Assembly: GCA_035578175.1 (NCBI GenBank)
Contig: JAQMRL010000016.1
Coordinates: 1,861,501-1,925,500, forward strand
DNA: 64,000 bases
Direction of reading: 5' to 3'
From: Catonia carolina
Lineage: Eukaryota; Arthropoda; Insecta; Hemiptera; Achilidae
Both the position numbers and the translations under genes were made by a program. Below, piece by piece: positions 56,165 to 64,000 of the stretch (the stretch's first letter is position 1; each line of letters begins with the position of its first letter). The notes beneath the pieces were generated by a model. That model was not told the DNA's origin. It saw only the letters and a list, made by a program, of their open reading frames with translations, and ran no database searches.

Positions 56165-57257
56165 GTGATTGCTGTAATTGTTCGTTCTATATAATTTAAT
56201 TCTTTTGTAGTATCTATTTTATAATTTTAACCGGTGCAAATAAAAGTTTTTAAAACATATCAACACCGTATAGTTGCGCTATGTAGCGACAGTTTTTTAA
56301 TTTACAAAATGGACTCTTCGTTAAAGGAGGGAAGAAGACGTGATCGTTTGTTAGTAATGGGTGTTAATAAACCTGAAGAAAATAATTATTACTAATAAAT
56401 AGTAATAAGTTAGAGAAAATTGGATAGTGGATTCAAGAATCTGCAGTCGACCAAACTAACTGATTGGTAAATTATGTGTTTGTTTTATTCACTAGACGAC
56501 GTGTTTTGAAATCTTTTCAGGTTATGTGTGAGAATTAAAACTTAGTATTTACATGGTTAAATGCAAAGTTTATTGGAGAATGTGTGTTCGCTTATACTAA
56601 TTAAGAGTACTGGGCACTGCAGATTTAATTAGAGACGGTTTATTGCTCAGTTTTGAAAATTATTCGGTCAGTGTTTACAAGATCCAAACTAGTTTCTTTT
56701 TTCCTTGGGACATGCCCTGTAACGTGGTCCAGAATGCTGAATATAGTTACTTTATTGTTTTAAAAATGCAATCTGCAATCGACGAAACTACCTAATTGGT
56801 AAATTATGTTTTTGTTTTATAAACTAGATGACGTGTTTGAAATCTTTTCAGGTTATGTGTGAGAAGCGAAACTTATTGTGAACACAGTTGAATGAAAAGT
56901 TTATTAGAGAATGTGTATTCGCTTATACTAATAAAGAGTACTGGGCACTGCAGATTTAATTAGAGACGGTTTATTGTTCAGTTGTGAAAATTACTCGGTC
57001 AGTGTTTACAAGATCCAAACTAGTTTCATGTTTAATTGGGTCATGCCCTGTAACGTGATCCAGAAATGCTGAATATAATTATTTGATTATTTAAAAAATT
57101 GGTGATCATTTAATGAACGATTCTGCATATTATATTGACTTTTGCTTTAACAGACTTTTTTCGACAAGGTCAGACGGTTTTTACAACTTTGGAGCTTCAA
57201 GGAAACATGATTGTACACGAGGTTCTATTAATCTTAATTAATATTAAATCGTTACAG
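56165..57257. other. Block X core, non-coding part (copy 3), with tandem duplication
   Basis: 56430-56755 and 56768-57090 are successive copies of the same ~330-bp stretch (both contain TTTTCAGGTTATGTGTGAGA and GGTCAGTGTTTACAAGATCC). Only one copy is present at 13.1-13.5 and 36.8-37.1 kb. Confidence 0.7.
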
Positions 57258-57871
57258 GCAAAACTAACTTATTTATTTGTACCGAAGATTAAGTTGTAAG
57301 GTGTAAAACATAACCTCAAACTTCGGAATCGAAATGTTTCTAAAGTCGGTTTTTTTAAAAAAGTTCAGAGGTATAAAATGCCCATTGTTTAACAAACAAA
57401 TTCTTGCCTTCCCAAATAATATTTTGAAAGATGCTCGTGACTTAATTGAGCAATTTGTTGATAATAAACGTGTCATAGTTTGTAAAGAAAGGAAGCCAGA
57501 ATAAATTTGATGTATTAAACTTAAGTCCAAGCGGTTAAATGGTTCATGTAAAGAAATCTATTAGGCATTTTCTGTAGCATTGTCTTATGCTGTTGCTGAT
57601 TACAGGTGAAAATGATTGGCTAGAAGTAACCATTGATATGAAAATATGTCCACATTGGTACATGCATGTATGGTGAATGTACATTGTATTTCAGTTGGAC
57701 CTAATGTTATTCTTTTCTTGTGCGCAGGCAGCCTTGAAGTACTTCACAACATAAATTACTTGAGATACCATCCTGTGCTGGGACTGAATCTTAAATATCA
57801 TTGGAAAAGGTAGTCTCATTGACAATTCAGTATCCAAGAAAACTAGCCAATTAAGTGAATTTTCATTAAAG
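57258..57871 (+). pseudogene. Decayed multi-exon gene fragment, copy 3
   Basis: Block a (acceptor CGTTACAG at 57257) ends with FPNNILKDARDLIEQFV...RVIV at donor GTAAAG (57482). Block b starts at 57606 in matching phase (ENDWLEVTIDMK). Block c is 57728-57871 with donor GTAAGT; a TAG replaces a Lys codon near the end of its frame (GGAAAAGGTAGTCTC). The protein is not recognised. Confidence 0.43.
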
Positions 57872-58078
57872 GTAAGTTTCTTTTATTTCATTAAATTTAA
57901 ATTTTGTGAAATTCATTGTAATTATTTCGGTTTTGATGTTCTTCTAAAGAGGAAAATTTAAAAAGGAATTTATGCATACAGAATTAATAGTATTTGTGAC
58001 TGTGCATGGGAGAAGTGACCCAAATTAAAAGTAAGGTTATGAGTGATTCTTGCAGACAATTTAATGCTGAAACATTTA

Positions 58079-58560
58079 TATTTAAGATTGCGGATTTAAT
58101 ATGCATTTTAGAGGAAAGTTGTCTGTAATAAAAGTTGTAGAGAATTTTAAAACTACAACTTTTACTTCAAGCGTTTTTTTGTATAATGCTTAGTTTAGCA
58201 ATTTTATGTTTTTTCTTGCGAAAAAATGAAAAAAAATCTATTTGATTAAGATTGCTGCTTTGGCATGCATTTTATGACAAAAGTGTATTTAATTTAATTT
58301 AAAAGATAATTAAAAGCTCTACATCTTTTATTTAGAGCAGTTTTTCTCTGCAGAGCCTAGTTTATCGTGAAAGTGTAATTTTCTCTATTTTTAAGTCAAA
58401 CTAAGGTTTAATTTTCATTTTGCGTCTTTCACTCATTATTGACATTTGGTTATATTTATTGAGGTTAGTTTTTGTTTATTTATAATTTTTTATTACTAAT
58501 GTTGGTTATTTTGTTAAGTTTTTGCTTTGGCAAGAGAAAATTGTGTGAGTTTTACACCAG
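58079..58560 (+). repeat. HINE-like repeat, right half
   Basis: It ends TTGTGTGAGTTTTACACCAG. 58561-58964 is block X spacer without a recognised feature. Confidence 0.75.
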
Positions 58561-58964
58561 ATATTTTTCATTGTTATTTATTTAAAAAGTTACAGAATTT
58601 TTTAACAAAAGGTTAACACTAATTTTTGTGAAATAGCAATGAAAGTGGGTTAATATTTGATGAGTGATGATATTGTTCAATTGGTGTTTCCTCTCTTTGT
58701 CTCTGTCAGATGTCATCTCTTACTGATGTAACATTGTGTGCTGAATCATGTGATCTCTTCTAATAATTCATATCTCTAATTGTTAACATCTTGCAGCAGA
58801 TTTACATGAGGTCATGTCAAACGTATAAATTCACAAAGGGACAATGAATTGAAAAATTTTGTTGTAATTTAACATACAAGATAAAACATAACAATTTTAT
58901 TTTTTTATTTTAACAAATTGCATTTGTATTTGAATTAATACTAAGGAAACTAATCTATAAACAT

Positions 58965-59206
58965 CTGGTGTGAAACACTCATACAACTTCCTCTTGCGAA
59001 TGTAAATAATTAACAATATAACCTAACATTAGTAATATAACATTAGAAATAAACAAAAAACTAACCCCAATAAACATAACCTAATTTTAATCATGAGCGA
59101 AAGATGCAAAATGAAAATCAACTTCAGTTTGTCTTAAAAATACAGATAATCACTTTTTCACATTAGACTTGTCTCTGTACAGAAAAATGCTCTCAATAAA
59201 ATTGTA
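58965..59206 (-). repeat. HINE-like repeat, right-end fragment
   Basis: It starts CTGGTGTGAAACACTCATAC and abuts an oppositely oriented fragment. Confidence 0.75.
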
Positions 59207-59510
59207 TTTTTTTAAAGTTTTACGACAAAGTTGTATACAATCAAATTTGTAGGAAAATAAAAGATCTACAACTTTTATATAAAGTATTTTCCTCTACGGG
59301 CCTAGTTTAGCGTAAAAGAGTGATATTCCGTATTTTTAAGCCAAACAGAGGTTGATTTTCTTTTTGCGTCTTTCACTCATGATTAAAATAAGGTTATGTT
59401 TATTGAAGCTAGTTTTTTGTTTATTTCTAATGTTTTATTACTAATGTTAGCATATATTATTTAAAATATTTGCATTTGCAAGAGAAAGTCGTGTGAGTGT
59501 TTCACACCAG
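59207..59510 (+). repeat. HINE-like repeat, right-end fragment
   Basis: It ends GTGTGAGTGTTTCACACCAG before a T-run; with the previous fragment it forms an inverted pair of about 240-bp arms. Confidence 0.78.
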
Positions 59511-59516
59511 ATTTTT

Positions 59517-59860
59517 TTTTGTCATCAGTCTCTCGACTGGTTTTATGCAGTTCTCCAAGCTGTTCTATCTTGCGCAAGTCGTTTCATATCTACATACCTT
59601 TAACACCCTACATCTTTTGTAATTTGCTTTATATATATATATATATTCTAATCTTTGCCTCCCTCTACAATTTACTCCCTCAATATTACTCTCCATTATT
59701 GACAGATGTCTTAAAATATGCCCCACTAGACTATCCCTTTTTCTGGTAAGATGCTTTCATATACTTCTTTTTTCATCCACTCGCCTAAGAACCTCTAAAT
59801 TACTTATTTTGTCTACCCACTTAATTTTTAACATCTTCTGTTAACCTCCTGACATTTTCT
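59517..59860 (-). pseudogene. RTE-like LINE, 3' fragment
   Basis: The minus strand, with stops, reads IKQITKDVGC...RYVDMKRLAQDRTAWRTA and NQSRD near its end. This matches a conserved C-terminal tail common in insect RTE-type LINE ORFs. The 3' end is GACTGATGAC followed by an A-run. It differs from the RTE-like fragment at 29.4 kb. Confidence 0.75.
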
Positions 59861-59889
59861 GTCAACTTAACGTGAATAAAAAAAAATTA

Positions 59890-60900
59890 ATGTGAAACAC
59901 TCACAACTTTTTCTTGCTAATGCAAATAATTAACAATATAACCTAACATTAGTTATAAAACATTAGAAATAAAAAACTAACCCCAATAAACATAACCTAA
60001 TTGTAATCATGATTGAAGGACGCAAAATGAAAATCAACTTCTGTTCGGCTTAAAAATACAGAAACTCTCTTTCACGCTAAACAAGGCTCTGTACAAAAAA
60101 GTGCTTTCAATAAAAGTTGTAGATCTTCAAATTTCCTATGAATCTGAATATATTCTCTTTTGTTTTAAAGTGCATACGAATGCCGAAATTTTAAAAAAAT
60201 AGATTTTTACATGTTTTCATGAAAAAAAAACAACAGAAAATTGCTATTTACCGCTAAAGTAAGCATTGTACAAAAAAATGTTTGAATTAAAAGTTGTAGG
60301 ATATTAAATTTTCTACGAATTTTACCAAATGCATTTTGGCGCTAAAATGCATATTAAAGCCGCCATCTTAAAAAAACAATAGCTGGCCATTTACACAGAT
60401 ACTCACTGGCGGGTTTGGAACGCCACGTACCAAGAACGCGTACAAGAGTGTGTGTTAAGGGGAGAGACGCATCAGATACTTGGATCGAGACACTTGGCGC
60501 GCGGGTTTAGCAAGTGGCAAGCCCACTAATTTGAGGTCTAGAACGTGTCGTTCTTATTTCATCCAGTTGTGAAATTGCATCCAAACCGTTCGTTAACTTT
60601 TGTTATATTCTTTCTCCTAAATTTTTTTTTTTATTTTTAGTGTTCTTTAGTTTTTTGTTGTTTTGTATTGAAAATGTTCGTGTCGGGTCCAGTAGTAGTA
60701 TGTAAGTTAAGTTTCAAGTTTGTACGATGTTCCGTTCTTGAGATTTTCTGTTTACACACACATACAGACCAATTGCTAAAAACATATTTTTTGGATTCAG
60801 GGGGTCTGGAAACTTGTAGATCCGGTGGAAACTCGATTTCCAAAAATCGACATGAAAACAATATTTTCCTTCCTACATATTTATAAAGGTAAGAGAAAGT
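59890..60900 (-). repeat. HINE-like repeat with a substituted centre
   Basis: The right part is 59890-60383 (TGTGAAACACTCACAAC...) and the left part 60668-60900, ending AAGGTAAGAGAAAGT. The expected centre is replaced by an unrelated ~280-bp segment. Confidence 0.78.
60384..60660. other. GC-richer segment replacing the centre of a HINE-like repeat
   Basis: It contains GGCGGGTTTGGAACGCCACG and GGCGCGCGGGTTTAGCAAG, unlike its surroundings. No coding frame of note; there is no second copy in the window. It may be captured host DNA or another element. Confidence 0.4.
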
Positions 60901-61307
60901 AAAAAAAATATAATGATACTTATTTCGGCCTTAACTAAATTTTTAATTTCTGAGAATGTTTTGTGATTTTCATGTTGAAGTGTGGAGGCACCAATTTTGA
61001 TTTCTTTCTTGAAAGGATATTCCCCAGTGGGTTTTTACTTTGTTCATGTTTTGAGCCAGATTTTTGTTTTTTCTTTTATATATTCAGCAGAAAAGGGATG
61101 TTAATTTCACCTTGGTGAAGCTATAGCCCGTTTTCCCTATTTGACATACTGTCTATTTTTGGGAATTTAATCAGGTTTGGAATTCAAAATAAAATAAAAG
61201 TGGGGTATATTTACACACAGAAAAGAATAAGTAATATTTTGAATGTTAAAAGCAAAAAATAATATTTTTTGATCTAATTTTGGTTTCTTTGCTCTCCTGA
61301 ATTTTTT
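60901..61307. repeat. Duplicated segment Z, copy 2
   Basis: Matches 20690-21101. Confidence 0.8.
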
Positions 61308-62239
61308 ACTTTCTCTTGCCTATATGAATATATAGAAATGAAGTATTGTTTTCATGTCGATTTTTCAAAATTGAGTTTTCACCAGATATACATGTTTATA
61401 GACCCCCTGAACCCAAAAAAACATGTTTGTTAGTGATTGGTCTGTATGTGTGTGTGTGTGTGTGTGTGTGAAAAAAATATCTCAAGAACAGAACCTCGTA
61501 TGAACTTGAAACTTGAAACTGAAGTTTGCATATTAAAGCGTAAGACACTGCTACCAACACGACACCAACATTTTCATTAAAATCGGTCAACCGAAAGTAG
61601 TAGTTTATTCGTGTAATTTTTCACTTTTTTGCGATTATCTCAAAAACAGGGCCTACGATTTTTTTAAAAATTGCGTGGTTTACTAAAATTTTTATGCTTT
61701 ACAAGATAGGGTAGGCGTCATGTCTACTGAAATTCTTGGAAAGGCTGTTTGAACGTAAAAATTGTTTTTTTTAGATTGTAGCTTTAATATGCATTTTAGC
61801 GCAAAAATGTATATAATAAAAGTTGTAGACAATTCTACAACTTTTATTTCAAACATTATTTTTGCACAACGCTTAGTTTAGAAATAATTAGCGATTTTTT
61901 GGTTTTTTTCGCACGAAAAAGTGTGAAAAATCGATTTTTTTAAGATTTCGGCCTTAGTATGCATTTTACGACAGAAGTGTATATAATTAAATGTGTAGGA
62001 AATTAAAATATATAAAACTTTTATTTGTAGTATTTTTCTCTACAGAGCCTAGTTCAGTGTAAAAGGGTGATTTTCTCTATTTTAAGCCAAACTGAGGTCA
62101 ATTTTCATTTTGCATCTCTCACTTGTGATTAAAATAAGGTTAGATTTTTCTTTATTTCTAATGTTTTATTTTTAATGTTAGGTTATATTGATCATTATTT
62201 GCATAGGGAAGAGAAAGTTGTGTAAATGTTTCACACCAG
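61308..62239 (+). repeat. HINE-like repeat, full length
   Basis: It starts ACTTTCTCTTGCCTATATGA, has a (GT)n tract at 61446-61471 and ends AATGTTTCACACCAG. The left flank matches that of the repeat at 21102; the right flank matches that of the repeat at 23085-23985. Confidence 0.88.
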
Positions 62240-62249
62240 ATTCTTTTTA

Positions 62250-62845
62250 CTTATTTTCTTGCAAAATAAGTAACAGAAAATCACTAATTTCCACTTAACT
62301 AAGCATTGTACAAAATACAATAATAAGCATTAAATTTGAAATAAAAGTTGCAGGTTTTAAATGTGCTACAATTTTGATTGTACACTTTTTTCCTAAATCC
62401 ATATTAAGGCCGCAATCTTTAAAACCATTTTTTTCTACGAGAGCACAGCCTGGTCAAGAATTTCAGCAACAAGTTCCTACATTATCACATAGATCATAAA
62501 AAATGTACTAATTGAGGTGATTTTTAAAAAATCTCAGGAGCTGTTTTTGAGAAAATTACTAAACAATTAAAAATGATATAAATAAACTACTACTAGCGGG
62601 TGATAGTTTTGATATGTTCAAGTCAGTTCCTCTAGTAGTACCTAACTTGCGTTTCAAGTTTCAACTTTGTACAGTTATCTGTTCTTGAGATATTTTTTTC
62701 ACACACATTGAGACCAATAGCTAAAAACATGTTTTTTGGGTTCAGCAAATCTCAAAACTTATATATCTGGTTAAACTCGCTTTCGAAAAATCAACAAGGA
62801 AGCGATACATTCCTTCCAATATATTCATTATAGACAAGAGAAAGT
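62250..62845 (-). repeat. HINE-like repeat, left portion
   Basis: Counterpart of 23996-24609; ends ATTATAGACAAGAGAAAGT. Confidence 0.8.
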
Positions 62846-63099
62846 GAGTATTAAATCATAGCTTACTGTATGACATGATTGCTTATTTCATTTGATACAA
62901 GCGTGGGTCATTTTTTGTTATGTTTAAGGCAAAATGATACATTTGTTGTGAAACCAAAATTTTTAATATGTGGCAATGTTTCAGAGGAAAAATAAAAGTG
63001 CTGTAGCAAATACTAGTTCTTGTATAGTATAGGCCGGGTACTGGCAACAATAAAACAATTATTCTAATGTATCGTCAGAATGACGGAAATTACTTATGT

Positions 63100-63345
63100 T
63101 AAGTTTTTGTATTCCTAATGTGAGTACATTGCAATGTGTCCCAATGAGATGAGAATTATGTGTATGATGTATAAAGGAGGTGTAGTCTTGCACTGACTCA
63201 GGCCAATTATTCCTGTGAGGGTGTGGTTAATTGAACCCCAACCATCAAAGTACACCGGTAACCACTGTCTAGAATTCAAATGCGTATAAAAGTAAAACTA
63301 CCTTGACTAGGATTTGAACTAGGAACGTTCGTCTCCTTAACCCGA
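63100..63345 (-). mobile_element. SINE3, truncated in its tRNA-like head
   Basis: It matches 1-130 and 25060-25265. The similarity to the window start ends near 63345 (GAACGTTCGTCTCC), inside the head. 62846-63099 is the counterpart of 24610-25059. Confidence 0.65.
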
Positions 63346-64000
63346 CGAGAACGGAGATTTTTAACGATCATGCGGACTGTCATTTTACGCCTAATAAAAA
63401 CTCTTTTATTTTATTCAGTTTCCTTTCTAAAAAATTCAAAAAATTACCAATTATTTTTAAAGAATTTGTTATTAGAACAACGTCAAAACCAATTTTTTCC
63501 GTTTTCATTTACGACCAGAAAAAAAATTGAAATTAAGAAAAAATATTTTCTTTTAGTAATATCACTTTAGTACAAAAAAGTGTCACAAAATCAGTAAAAA
63601 ATATGTTTAGCTATATATGCATAAATAAAGCAATTCATTGCGATAAAAACAATTTGTAGATATTGCAAATTGATTGACGCTTTCAAAAGATATCACACTT
63701 TTTGTTCAACAAAGTAACGTGCTAGATGAAAGAAATGGCGAAAAAACCACCTAAAAATAATGTGGTGTCTTTTCAATTTTTATTTACTTGTCTTCTATGC
63801 AAGTTCTATCTCTTTTGCACCTGTTGCTTTGAGTATTATCCTTTTCTAAACAGGATAGCATAAATCAAAATTTGTTATCGTTTATTTTGACGCTAAATGA
63901 GAGGTATAACCGAGGGGTAGACGAGACGGGTAGTGTTAACCTTCTTTGTTCGATTTTAGGGTCATAAAATTTGTCGCCGGCACTTTTAATTTATTGATTT
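63346..64000. other. No feature recognised; outside the repeated unit
   Basis: AT-rich sequence with no counterpart in the window. The open frame at 63370-63570 is Lys/Phe-rich low complexity and is not called. This probably marks the right edge of the duplicated array or a new insertion. Confidence 0.4.

Larger units (their letters stand above)
52380..59206. repeat. Duplicated block X, copy 3
   Basis: Counterpart of 6945-15852 and 32770-39190, with LINE-4, its own Penelope-like insertion and an internal ~340-bp tandem duplication. Confidence 0.85.

Noticed and set aside
63370..63570. 66-codon frame near the right edge
   Set aside because: Lys/Phe/Leu-rich low complexity from A/T runs, no motif and no copy elsewhere.

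Overview
The window is AT-rich, intron-era eukaryotic DNA packed with arthropod-type transposons: tRNA-derived SINEs, CR1/Jockey-like and RTE-like LINEs, a Penelope-like element carrying hammerhead ribozymes, mariner, a piggyBac-like element and a very abundant ~0.9-1.0 kb repeat. No bacterial gene organisation is visible. An insect, possibly a hemipteran, is the best guess; this rests on repeat style rather than on a species-diagnostic gene.

The only intact protein-coding genes are three tandem paralogues on the + strand. Each encodes a Cys-rich N-terminus followed by a C2H2 zinc-finger array: copy A (1357-2463, 7 tandem fingers), copy B (26405-27931, 12 fingers) and copy C (44632-45906, 9 fingers). 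All three share the same N-terminal module, the same acceptor-like CAG directly before the ATG, and the same leader. They differ in finger number and at the helix positions expected to contact DNA.

The window reads as three degenerate tandem copies of a ~18-25 kb unit. Order within a unit: SINE-containing segment, zinc-finger gene, non-coding tail, partial SINE and LINE fragments, a decayed multi-exon gene fragment, then more copies of the ~1 kb repeat. Unit 1 covers about 1-25265, unit 2 about 25266-44140 and unit 3 about 44140-63345. The last ~650 bp are not repeated in the window. The unit-end SINE segment occurs at the window start, at 25.1-25.3 kb and at 63.1-63.3 kb, so the array probably continues to the left.

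The dominant repeat (about 30 full or partial copies) has a 13-bp inverted repeat at one terminus and just inside the other. It also has a 3' hairpin outside the inner repeat and an internal (GT)n tract, and it sits in T-rich sites. This architecture fits non-autonomous Helentron-type (HINE/DINE-like) elements; it is called 'HINE-like repeat' here. A terminus of this repeat lies 90-150 bp upstream of the start codon of zinc-finger copies B and C, and of copy A once its mariner insertion is discounted.

Because the units are duplicates, many insertions can be checked against unoccupied paralogous sites: a mariner upstream of finger gene A, an RTE LINE at 29.4 kb, a CR1/Jockey-like LINE at 10.6 kb, and two independent Penelope-like insertions. 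The most striking signal is a set of three well-formed type I hammerhead ribozymes inside the Penelope-like insertions (35557-35600 minus, 35740-35783 plus, 55927-55970 plus). Two decayed relatives lie at 3.77 and 47.2 kb.
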